Below, piece by piece: positions 1 through 8,142 of a DNA stretch of 64,000 nucleotides. The translations under genes were made by a program, and so were the position numbers. The first letter of the stretch is position 1. Each line of letters starts with the position of its first letter. The stretch is taken from contig JBGTBR010000087.1 of the NCBI GenBank assembly GCA_041749255.1, forward strand, positions 57,814-121,813, written 5' to 3'. This DNA comes from JABDLO01 sp041749255. Lineage in GTDB: Bacteria; Bacteroidota; Bacteroidia; Chitinophagales; Saprospiraceae. The notes under the pieces are model-generated. The model did not search any database. It was given only the letters and a program-made list of their open reading frames with translations, and had not been told where the DNA came from.

Positions 1-762
1 GAAGCAAAAGCCAATTTTGACAAAACAAAAGCAAATTATGAACGCGCGAAAGAATTAGTTAACGATAAAATCATATCTGAAGCAGCCTATTTAGAGGCTA
101 AAAATGCTTTTGATAATGCCCAAATTGCTTTCAATGCAATGGGAAAAAACTATTCGGCATCCGGACAAACAGTGCGCTCACCGATAGGTGGTTTTATTAA
201 AAATATTTTAGTAAATGAAGGCCAATTTGTAGAAGCAGGAACACCCCTTGCCGTGGTTTCCAAAAACAAAAAACTGATACTTGAAGCAAGTGTTTCACAA
301 AAATATTTCAGCAAACTTCCCACTATTTCATCTGCAAATTTTAAACCTATTGGTTCAGAACAAGTATTTGATACCCAAATGTTGAATGGTAGAATAATTT
401 CATTTGGTAAAAGTACTTTAGCCAATTCGGTTTTTCTTCCAATCACTTTTGAAATTGACAATATTGGAAACCTTATTTCAGGATCCGTGGCAGAGGTCTA
501 TTTAAAATCTACTCCCATTCCAAATGCGTTAGTGATTCCCGTTTCAGCTATAATGGAAGAACAAGGTAATTTCTATGTATATGTGCAACTAGGTGGTGAA
601 AGTTTTCAAAAGCGGGACATTAAAATTGGTGCAAATGATGGAGAAAACGTGCAGGTGCTTTCAGGTGTAAGTGAAGGTGAACGGGTGGTAACCAAGGGTG
701 CGTATCAAATTAAACTTTCGTCTGCATCTGGTGAACTTCCTGCACATGGTCACGAACATTAA
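1..762 (+). CDS. RND efflux periplasmic adaptor (CusB/CzcB/HlyD type), 5' end outside window
   Basis: The reading frame is open from base 1, so only the last 253 residues are present and the start lies upstream. The visible part has the end of an alpha-hairpin (alternating A/K/E/N residues up to about base 140). A lipoyl/barrel-sandwich segment follows (SPIGGFIKNILVNEGQFVEAG), then beta-barrel and membrane-proximal domains ending near GVSEGERVVTKGAYQIK. This is the normal order of a membrane fusion protein linking an inner-membrane RND pump to an outer-membrane channel. The His-rich end (GELPAHGHEH) fits a metal-binding tail, which supports a heavy-metal rather than a drug pump. The RND pump gene starts 12 bases downstream, so the two are cotranscribed. 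Family assignment is firm; the exact metal is not determinable. Confidence 0.92.
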   Translation, partial: EAKANFDKTKANYERAKELVNDKIISEAAYLEAKNAFDNAQIAFNAMGKNYSASGQTVRSPIGGFIKNILVNEGQFVEAGTPLAVVSKNKKLILEASVSQKYFSKLPTISSANFKPIGSEQVFDTQMLNGRIISFGKSTLANSVFLPITFEIDNIGNLISGSVAEVYLKSTPIPNALVIPVSAIMEEQGNFYVYVQLGGESFQKRDIKIGANDGENVQVLSGVSEGERVVTKGAYQIKLSSASGELPAHGHEH

Positions 763-774
763 AAACAGGAAATT

Positions 775-3700
775 ATGTTAAACAAAATAATACATTTCGC
801 ACTCAACAATAGGTTGCTTATAGTTGTAGCCTCAGTGGTGTTGATTGTGTTTGGCTCGTATGAAGCCTCAAGAATGGATGTGGATGTTTTTCCTGATCTT
901 ACAGCTCCAACTGTGGTTGTGCTTACAGAAGCCCACGGAATGGCTCCTGAAGAAGTTGAGAAACTGGTTACCTTTCCCTTAGAAACTTCAGTAAATGGAG
1001 CAACCAATGTGCGCAGGGTAAGAAGTTCTTCTTCAGCAGGGATTTCCATTGTTTGGGTAGAGTTTGAATGGAATACCGATATTTTCAAAGCTCGGCAGAT
1101 TGTCAATGAGAAAATAAGTGCCATTGGTGAAAAATTGCCAAATGGGGTTGGCAATCCTACGCTTGCTCCACAATCGAGCATTATGGGCGAGATCATGCTT
1201 ATTAGTTTAACGGCTGATTCCACCGACCAAATGGACTTGCGAACCATTGCCGATTGGACAATACGCCCAAGATTACTGGCAACAGGTGGTGTGGCCCAGG
1301 TTATTGTAATTGGTGGAGAATACAAGCAATATCAAGTATTGGCATCTCCCATTAAAATGAAGCATTATAATGTTTCACTTCCAGAACTGCTCAAAGCAAG
1401 TGAAGAAGCAAATGGCAATTCTTCAGGCGGTTTTATCAATCAGTATGGTAATGAATACATCATCAAAGGAATAGGCAGAACCAACTCTGTGGATGAATTG
1501 GGCAAGACGGTTATAAAACGCATTGATGGAAATCCTATAAAAATAGAGGACGTAGCAGAAATAAAAATAGGTGCTGCACCAAAAATTGGTGATGGTTCGC
1601 TAAAAGGAAATCCGGCAGTGATTATGACGGTGATGAAACAGCCAGCCACCAACACGCTTGAACTGACTGACAAAATAGATGAAGCGGTGGCTGATATGCA
1701 GAATAACCTGCCAGGTGATATTCACATCAATACCCAAATATTCAGGCAGTCAGATTTTATAAATGCCTCAATCAGCAACATTCAAAAGGTTTTGTTGGAA
1801 GGAACTGGTTTTGTCGTTATCATTCTCTTTTTATTTCTAATGAATTGGCGGGCAACCGCCATTTCGCTTGTCGCAATTCCTATTTCGTTAATTGTAGCCA
1901 TTCTTACTTTAAAATGGTTAGGATTTACTATAAACACAATGAGTTTGGGCGGTATGGCGATTGCCATTGGCGATTTGGTAGATGATGCCATTATAGATGT
2001 TGAAAATGTGTTTAAGCGACTTAAAGAAAATGCCAAAAAACCAATTGAACAACAAGCTAATAAATTGAAAGTCATCTTTGATGCCTCATTTGAAATCAGA
2101 CATTCCATTGTCAATGCTACATTCATCATCATCGTAGCGTTTCTGCCGTTGTTTTTCCTTTCAGGAATGGAAGGAAAATTATTAGCTCCTTTGGGCATCG
2201 CATTTATTGTTGCCTTATTCGCTTCATTAATCGTAGCCATTACTATTACTCCGGTTCTATGTAGCTATTTGCTCACCAACGAAAAGATGTTACAAAAACA
2301 ACACAAGGAAAGTTTGTTGGTTGAACAATTGCAAAAAATATATGGCAGATTATTGGAAAGTGCCATGCGTTGGAAAAAAGCAGTGGTTTTATGCAGTATA
2401 GGATTGTTTGTTTTAGCCCTTCTTGCATTCACTCAATTAGGTAGAAGTTTCTTACCTGAATTTAACGAAGGTTCATTGGTAGTAAGTGCTGTGAGTTTGC
2501 CCGGTATTTCATTAGAAGAAAGTAATAAAATAGGAGTAAACATTGAAAAAACATTGCTTACTGTTCCTGAAATAAACATAACAACCAGAAGAACTGGAAG
2601 GGCAGAATTAGACGAACATGCACAAGGTGTAAATGCTTCTGAAATTGACGCACCTTTTACTTTGGGAGACAGAAGTCGTGGCGATTTTATGGAAGATATA
2701 AGAGAAAAACTCGCAGGTGTATCAGGTGCTAATATTACCATTGGACAACCCATAGGTCACAGAATAGACCATATGCTGTCAGGCACACGTGCCAATATTG
2801 CTATCAAGATATTTGGAAATGACCTGAACAAATTATTTTCACTTTCCAACCAAATCAAAAATAAAATTGAAGGTGTCGAAGGTTTGGTAGATATAAGTGT
2901 GGAGCAACAGATAGAAATTCCACAAATTCAAATAAAAGCCAAACGAGATTTACTAAACCATTACGGTATAACCATCGGTGCATTTAATGAATTTATTGAT
3001 GTTGCCATTGCAGGAGAAAAGGTATCTGACATTTATGAAGGTGCTAAAACTTTTGAGTTAATCGTGCGATTGGATGAAGCTAGCAGGTCTAAAATTCAAG
3101 AATTAGAAAATATTCTTATTGACACAGAAGGCGGTCTAAAAATACCCCTGCATTATATAGCGGACATTGTGAGTACATCAGGTCCCAATACCATAAATAG
3201 GGAAAATGTGGAGAGAAAGACGGTAGTTTCAGCAAACGTAGCCGGGCGTGATCAAAAAAGTGCGGTGGAAGAGATCCAGAAGATAATAAATGAAGGAATC
3301 CTGCTCCCGGAAGGGTATCATATAGAATATGGTGGTCAATTTGAAGCAGAAGCGGAAGCATCCAAAACTTTATTTTTCGCTTCCTTGCTTTCCATTTTAG
3401 TCATTTTCCTCATACTATTTCAAGAGTTCAAGAATGTGAAAATAGCAGGTATCGTACTGTTAAATTTACCATTTGCACTCATTGGAGGAATCTTAAGCAT
3501 TTACTTTACAAGTAGTATTTTGAGTATCCCTGCCATTATTGGTTTTATCACACTTTTTGGAATCGCCACACGAAATGGTATTTTGTTGGTGTCGCACTAC
3601 AAAACCTTACAGGAAGAAGGATTGAATTTATATGATACCATTATTCAAGGATCAATAGATCGTATAAGTCCCATATTAATGACCGCGTTAACAGCAGGTC

Positions 3701-3885
3701 TGGCATTAATACCATTAGCCATAGCAGGAGATTTGCCCGGTAATGAAATACAAAGCCCTATGGCAAAAGTAATTCTGGGCGGACTTCTCACTTCCACATT
3801 GCTCAATATTTTTATTGTGCCGGTGGTGTACTTTTTGTCTAATCACAAAAGTGAAAAGTCAATAGCAAACAGTCACGAATTATGA
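775..3885 (+). CDS. Heavy-metal efflux RND pump, CusA/CzcA family
   Basis: This 1,036-residue inner-membrane proton-driven pump has the usual length for the HME-RND family. The first membrane helix is near residues 12-30, two large periplasmic loops follow, and a second half repeats the layout. The proton-relay helix 4 carries D400, D403, D404 and E410 (GDLVDDAIIDVENVFKRL), equivalent to the acidic cluster of CzcA. The periplasmic stretch around residues 70-90 (TSVNGATNVRRVRSSSSAG) is typical of this family. It sits between the adaptor and a TolC-like channel, forming a complete tripartite export operon. The likely role is export of divalent or monovalent metal from the periplasm or cytoplasm. 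I see no adjacent metal regulator or P-type ATPase in the window, so the substrate stays open. Confidence 0.95.
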   Translation: MLNKIIHFALNNRLLIVVASVVLIVFGSYEASRMDVDVFPDLTAPTVVVLTEAHGMAPEEVEKLVTFPLETSVNGATNVRRVRSSSSAGISIVWVEFEWNTDIFKARQIVNEKISAIGEKLPNGVGNPTLAPQSSIMGEIMLISLTADSTDQMDLRTIADWTIRPRLLATGGVAQVIVIGGEYKQYQVLASPIKMKHYNVSLPELLKASEEANGNSSGGFINQYGNEYIIKGIGRTNSVDELGKTVIKRIDGNPIKIEDVAEIKIGAAPKIGDGSLKGNPAVIMTVMKQPATNTLELTDKIDEAVADMQNNLPGDIHINTQIFRQSDFINASISNIQKVLLEGTGFVVIILFLFLMNWRATAISLVAIPISLIVAILTLKWLGFTINTMSLGGMAIAIGDLVDDAIIDVENVFKRLKENAKKPIEQQANKLKVIFDASFEIRHSIVNATFIIIVAFLPLFFLSGMEGKLLAPLGIAFIVALFASLIVAITITPVLCSYLLTNEKMLQKQHKESLLVEQLQKIYGRLLESAMRWKKAVVLCSIGLFVLALLAFTQLGRSFLPEFNEGSLVVSAVSLPGISLEESNKIGVNIEKTLLTVPEINITTRRTGRAELDEHAQGVNASEIDAPFTLGDRSRGDFMEDIREKLAGVSGANITIGQPIGHRIDHMLSGTRANIAIKIFGNDLNKLFSLSNQIKNKIEGVEGLVDISVEQQIEIPQIQIKAKRDLLNHYGITIGAFNEFIDVAIAGEKVSDIYEGAKTFELIVRLDEASRSKIQELENILIDTEGGLKIPLHYIADIVSTSGPNTINRENVERKTVVSANVAGRDQKSAVEEIQKIINEGILLPEGYHIEYGGQFEAEAEASKTLFFASLLSILVIFLILFQEFKNVKIAGIVLLNLPFALIGGILSIYFTSSILSIPAIIGFITLFGIATRNGILLVSHYKTLQEEGLNLYDTIIQGSIDRISPILMTALTAGLALIPLAIAGDLPGNEIQSPMAKVILGGLLTSTLLNIFIVPVVYFLSNHKSEKSIANSHEL

Positions 3886-3921
3886 GGGTTTAACTCATAA
3901 AATAATTTAAATATAATTACT

Positions 3922-5157
3922 ATGTTTTTTAATCTGAACCTCCAGAATGTGAAAAGAATATCCATACATTCTCCATTCACTATTCTCCATTCAATATTTA
4001 TAATTCAATTGATTCTTTCTGTATCAAATTCTTATGCACAGATAACCATTGATTCTGTTTTGGTGAATGTTGATAAAAACAACAAAACCATCATTGCCAA
4101 TACCAAATATTGGGAAGCTAAAAAACTAAAATATCAAACCGGATTGACCCCTTATAATCCAAAAGTAGATTATGATTATTTGATTGGTTCACCTGCAAAT
4201 GCGGGTAATCAAACAGAATTTGCAATTACTCAGACTTTTGATTTTCCGACTGTATATGCTCGAAAGAAGCAGTTGTCCAATGAACAGTTAAAACAAGCGG
4301 AATTTCAAATAAACGCTTACAGACAAGAGGTTTTATTAGAGGCGAAATTGATATGTATTGAATTGATATACCGAAATAAACTCATGACGGAATTGACAAT
4401 TCGAAAGCAAAATACAGAAAAGTGGTTATCAGCCTTTGAGAGAAGATTAGAGAAAGGAGAGGGCAATATTATGGATGTGAATAAAGCAAAATTGCAACTC
4501 ATTGAAATCAATGCTTCCATTCAGGAAAATATATCAATCAGTAATCAACGAAACCAAAAATTGACAGAGCTCAACGGAGGAATTCACATTCAGTTTTCAG
4601 ACACAACTTATTTACTTTTATATATTTCTGATTTTGAAACTTTAGAAAAAGAAATAGAAGCCAAAGACCCGGTGCGAAAATATTTGGAACAAGAAAAAGT
4701 AATCGGTCAGAATGAAGTTGCTGTATCAAAATCTCTTACGCTCCCAAAAATTGATATAGGTTATCGATATCAAACAATTTTAGGTCAACAATTTAATGGT
4801 GTACATCTTGGTTTGACCATACCGCTTTGGGAAAATAAAAACATTGTAAAGGCTCAACAAGCGGAATTAATAATGAATGAAGCCAACCTTCAAGCACATA
4901 TTCTTGACCATTATTATGACATTAAACAGAAATATGAGCGAATGACTAACTTGAGGATAATATTGGATGAATACCATGCATTATTCTCGTCATTGAATAA
5001 TGTTGAACTGTTAGATAAGTCTCTTGCTTTAGGGCATATATCCACCATCGAATATTTTATGGAAATGACTTATTATTATGATGCATTAAAGTACAATTTA
5101 AAAACAGAAATGGAATACAACAAAGTTGTAGCAGAATTATATAAATTTCAATTATGA
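3922..5157 (+). CDS. TolC/CusC-like outer-membrane efflux channel
   Basis: The 411-residue protein has a signal-peptide-like start (hydrophobic residues about 20-40, ending SNSYAQ). Long amphipathic helical stretches rich in K, E, Q and N follow, as in the alpha-barrel of TolC-family channels, for example around EKWLSAFERRLEKGEGNIMDV and the matching second half near ALGHISTIEYFMEMTYYY. It is somewhat shorter than classical TolC. It lies 36 bases after the RND pump and completes the efflux operon. The first codons contain a DNA repeat (ATTCTCCATTCA twice, about 3967-3993). A GTG at 3949 would give a more compact signal peptide beginning VKRISIHS, so the true start could be there. Confidence 0.85.
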   Translation: MFFNLNLQNVKRISIHSPFTILHSIFIIQLILSVSNSYAQITIDSVLVNVDKNNKTIIANTKYWEAKKLKYQTGLTPYNPKVDYDYLIGSPANAGNQTEFAITQTFDFPTVYARKKQLSNEQLKQAEFQINAYRQEVLLEAKLICIELIYRNKLMTELTIRKQNTEKWLSAFERRLEKGEGNIMDVNKAKLQLIEINASIQENISISNQRNQKLTELNGGIHIQFSDTTYLLLYISDFETLEKEIEAKDPVRKYLEQEKVIGQNEVAVSKSLTLPKIDIGYRYQTILGQQFNGVHLGLTIPLWENKNIVKAQQAELIMNEANLQAHILDHYYDIKQKYERMTNLRIILDEYHALFSSLNNVELLDKSLALGHISTIEYFMEMTYYYDALKYNLKTEMEYNKVVAELYKFQL

Positions 5158-5532
5158 ACCCAACCCTAAAGCAATTCTGCTCAAAGTCAAATTTTTCTTT
5201 AATATTGCTTTTCCATCCCAAAAAAATATAGAACATTAGCCTACACCAATATACTTTTTAAGGCTGACCTATTAAAATGCAAACCCCCTGTTTTCCTTTT
5301 CAATTAAATACAAAGAAAATGAAAATTAAATCAGCCGCTAATCCTGGTTAGATTTGCCCTGTTAGGTATGTTTTCGTACTACCCGATTAAAATCCCAAAA
5401 AATGACTATTTTTATAGTAAAATATTAAAAGAGTGTTTACCTCCTCATGGAGTGACTGAAGTTGGGTGCCATTTTTTGTTAAAAGATAGAGGAAATAGGA
5501 TGTTCCGGATAGAGCACTAAATTAAATTTTAG
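5158..5532 (+). other. Intergenic stretch with a possible 50-residue ORF at 5368-5520
   Basis: This 375-base gap separates the efflux operon from the CheB-like gene. A short frame from ATG 5368 to TAA 5520 encodes 50 residues beginning MFSYYPIKIPKNDYF and containing CLPPHGVTEVGCHFLLKD. It ends 12 bases before the next gene. I do not recognise it; it could be a real small protein, or the tail of a decayed gene, since the frame stays open upstream to about 5308 without another good start. I see no terminator hairpin or obvious promoter. Confidence 0.3.
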
Positions 5533-6573
5533 ATGATTATAAAAAATAAAAACAATAAAACGGAGAAGCCTGAAAAAATTTCTCAGGTAGTTGTTATAGG
5601 TACATCCGCAGGGGGACTGAGCGCATTAAAGGAACTCATAGGCCAACTTCCCAAAGACTTTTCCCTGCCGATTCTGATTGTCCGACATATTTCTCCTGAT
5701 GCTACGGGGAATGTACTCTTAAACGAGCTTAATAAGCTAAATACCGTTAAATGTCAGCATGCCAAAAGCGAAAACAAACTGAAACCTGGAAATGCATACC
5801 TTGCCCCATCAGATCATCACCTGTTGATTGGGGAAAACTTAAAAATGCTGGTGACCAAAGGTGCCCACGAAAACAGGTCGCGCCCGGCTATTGATCCGTT
5901 ATTTCGATCTGCAGCCGTAGCTTTCGGTTCAGGTGTTATCGGAATATTACTCACCGGTTATCTCGATGATGGAACATCGGGTATGAAAGCTATAAAAAAA
6001 TGCGGAGGAATTTGTATTGTACAAGATCCGGACGATGCCGAGTATCCCGATATGCCAAGAAATGCCCTGAATAATGTAAAGGTAGATTATTGTCTGCCTA
6101 TATCGGAAATGGGAGTCTTACTTACCGGGATCATTCCGCGGAAATTACAAAAGAGTAAACCTGTTCCGGAAGATGTTTTAATAGAGGCTAAAATTGCCGA
6201 ACGTGTGTTAAGCGATTTGTCTTCAGTAAATGACCTGGGCGATCAGGTTCCCTTTAACTGTCCGGGATGCGGAGGAGTTTTATGGAAAGTGGGAAAGGAT
6301 AGCGACTTACGGTTCCGATGTCATACCGGCCACGCATATACGGCAGCTTATCTTTTAGCTGAACAGACAAACAAGATGGAGGAAACGATGTGGACTGCAC
6401 TGAGAATGTTTGAGGAGCATAAAAACCTGCTCACTGAAATGGCACGAGGAAAAAAAGGTGTTGGTTCTCAAACAGCACTTGAAAGGGCAAAAATGTCCCA
6501 GGTTCATATTGACCGGATTAGGGCCATATTGAATACAGATGAGAATGAAAGTGGGGATGATATGCCTACTTAA
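5533..6573 (+). CDS. Orphan CheB-type protein-glutamate methylesterase with C-terminal zinc ribbon
   Basis: The 346-residue protein has a CheB methylesterase domain (residues about 17-200) and no N-terminal response-regulator domain. The catalytic triad is visible: S25 in GTSAGG, H52 in VRHISPD, and D146 in GYLDDGTSGM. The C-terminal part adds a Cys/His cluster (C243, C246, C263, H267; CPGCGG...RCHTGH) that looks like a zinc ribbon, followed by a helical tail. Similar free-standing CheB-like proteins occur in Bacteroidota and Proteobacteria that lack classical flagellar chemotaxis. No CheR, chemoreceptor or kinase is nearby, so the methylated target is unknown. The start is supported by M at 5533 just before the conserved beta strand. 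Confidence 0.88.
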   Translation: MIIKNKNNKTEKPEKISQVVVIGTSAGGLSALKELIGQLPKDFSLPILIVRHISPDATGNVLLNELNKLNTVKCQHAKSENKLKPGNAYLAPSDHHLLIGENLKMLVTKGAHENRSRPAIDPLFRSAAVAFGSGVIGILLTGYLDDGTSGMKAIKKCGGICIVQDPDDAEYPDMPRNALNNVKVDYCLPISEMGVLLTGIIPRKLQKSKPVPEDVLIEAKIAERVLSDLSSVNDLGDQVPFNCPGCGGVLWKVGKDSDLRFRCHTGHAYTAAYLLAEQTNKMEETMWTALRMFEEHKNLLTEMARGKKGVGSQTALERAKMSQVHIDRIRAILNTDENESGDDMPT

Positions 6574-6763
6574 AAATTTACCACCAACTTTGGTATAGAT
6601 TACACATCCTTTATTTAACCTCCTGAAACAAGAACCATTCATGAGAGCTTCTCAAGAAACCACTTTTTGCACTTTACATTTTTTCCTTCCTGCTCAAGAT
6701 TACTTAAAATTTAAAAAATTGGCTATTTTTAGAATGCAAAATCAATATAAAAAGACATAGTTC

Positions 6764-7402
6764 ATGGAAAGTTTTAACCGTAAAAAACATTGGGAAACTA
6801 TCTATCAAACAAAAGAACTGAAAGACGTTAGTTGGTTTCAACCGACACCAGAAACTTCATTAGACTTTGTTAAACAATGTAAAGTGCCGACAACTGCAAA
6901 AGTAATTGACATTGGCGGTGGAGACAGTTTTTTAGTTGACAATTTACTCGACTTAGGTTATCAAGACATATCAGTTCTCGACATTTCAGCGGCAGCCATT
7001 GAAAGAGCAAAACATCGACTAGGAGATAAAGCAAAAAATGTAACATGGATAGTTGCTGATGCAGCGACATTTAAACCGACTGAAAAATATGACTTTTGGC
7101 ACGACCGGGCAGCTTTTCACTTTCTGACAAATGAACAGGAAATTTCAAACTATTTGGAAACTGCTCATCAAAATATAAACCCGAATGGCGTTTTGGTAAT
7201 CGGGACTTTTTCAGAGCAAGGACCAAAAAAGTGTAGCGGAATAGAAATCAAGCAATATTCCGAAACGACAATGACCGACCGACTGAAAAAGTTTTTTGAA
7301 AAAATTAAGGTATATCAGTTGACCACAAGACACCGTCTGACACCATTCAGAACTTTATATTTTGTAGTTTCAGAAAATTACATTCGGTCTGACAAGACAT
7401 GA
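6764..7402 (+). CDS. Class I SAM-dependent methyltransferase
   Basis: The 212-residue protein has a Rossmann-type methyltransferase core. Motif I is VIDIGGGDSFLVDNLL (residues about 47-62), the acidic residue after beta 2 is in SVLDIS, and motif III is in YDFWHDRAAFHFLT. The N-terminal pattern HWETIYQTKELKDVSWFQPTP is typical of a bacterial family of small, soluble methyltransferases sometimes annotated near thiopurine methyltransferase/TehB. The substrate cannot be deduced. It stands alone, 190 bases after the CheB-like gene, with a short A/T-rich leader and no clear ribosome binding site. Confidence 0.85.
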   Translation: MESFNRKKHWETIYQTKELKDVSWFQPTPETSLDFVKQCKVPTTAKVIDIGGGDSFLVDNLLDLGYQDISVLDISAAAIERAKHRLGDKAKNVTWIVADAATFKPTEKYDFWHDRAAFHFLTNEQEISNYLETAHQNINPNGVLVIGTFSEQGPKKCSGIEIKQYSETTMTDRLKKFFEKIKVYQLTTRHRLTPFRTLYFVVSENYIRSDKT

Positions 7403-7458
7403 GAAAATAGGGCAAAACACCAAAATCATTTTGGGATTTTGATAAGATAAGAAGATGG

Positions 7459-7740
7459 ATGCTTAACAAATTAACCTATAAAATAATAGTTTGTGCCATG
7501 GAGGTACACAGTCAATCAGGCAATGGATTCCAGGAGGTTATTGATCAACGGTTTTTGGATATTGAGTGTGTATGGCAGGGCATTTCCGATGAAAGATAAT
7601 TGGAAATGGAGATAATGTATAAGGAAGTATATGTGGGAACCAGAAGAGTTGATTTTTTTTGTTGAGGATATAGTATTTGTAGAAATTTAAGCCATTGAAA
7701 AGATAGAAGGAGTACACAAAGCTCAAGCCTTCCAGTTCGC
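7459..7740 (+). pseudogene. Decayed GxxExxY-family gene
   Basis: Translated fragments match the GxxExxY protein family: YKIIVCAMEVHSQSGNGFQE (from about 7477), then YKEVYVGTRRVDFF (about 7618-7659), then VEDIVFVEI and AIEKIEGVHKAQA (about 7661-7729). The frame is broken by an in-frame TAA at 7597-7599, a frameshift at the T8 run 7653-7660 and a TAA at 7688-7690. The Gly-rich C-terminal part normally seen in the family (LLINFGSKSLEFKR) is not recognisable. The family is common and mobile in Bacteroidota, and its function is not settled. Two antisense frames over the same bases are shadows. Confidence is high that this is a remnant, lower for its exact ends. Confidence 0.85.
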
Positions 7741-7933
7741 AAAACCAAGCAGCATCTATGGGCAAGTTGACAAAACATCAGCGAAAAAGAAAATGAACCT
7801 CTCAAGAATATTTTTGATGGTTCTTTAAAAATATTTCGTAAACTTGATTAACAATTGTGGAGACCAGAACCCACTATAATCAACGGGGCGTTTTCCGAAA
7901 AGCCATATGAGTAGGGGATTAAAGTGTGATAAA

Positions 7934-8107
7934 ATGAATAACAAACAACTTTTAACATTAGCATTAACATCTGCACTGGTTGCGATAGTTGTTGTGATTG
8001 TATTAAAGTTATTGGGACATACCAACCCAACAGTGGTAGGTGGCGGTGTAGCTGGTGGAATTGCTGGTGCAGTAAGTGCAACTATAATTCGCAGAAATAA
8101 GAAGTAA
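7934..8107 (+). CDS. Small glycine-rich membrane protein (57 aa)
   Basis: From ATG 7934 the frame encodes 57 residues. A hydrophobic helix (residues about 6-27, LTLALTSALVAIVVVIVLKL) is followed by a Gly/Ala-rich second hydrophobic stretch (VVGGGVAGGIAGAVSATI) and a basic tail (IIRRNKK). This predicts a two-helix inner-membrane peptide with its C-terminus in the cytoplasm. I do not recognise a family. An in-frame ATG at 7907 adds nine polar residues and is less likely as start because the helix would be further from the N-terminus. It lies between a decayed gene and a lipoprotein hydrolase, with no conserved neighbours to suggest a role. Confidence 0.55.
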   Translation: MNNKQLLTLALTSALVAIVVVIVLKLLGHTNPTVVGGGVAGGIAGAVSATIIRRNKK

Positions 8108-8142
8108 ACTTAGGAAAACCCTATTTGTTACAACAAAACCAT

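Noticed and set aside
7425..7440. Short hairpin CCAAAATCATTTTGG after the methyltransferase gene
   Set aside because: The stem is only six weak base pairs with a 3-base loop and no U-run immediately after it, so I do not call it a terminator.
7538..7805. Two overlapping minus-strand frames of 75-86 codons
   Set aside because: They are antisense to the decayed GxxExxY gene, whose sense-strand fragments match a known family.
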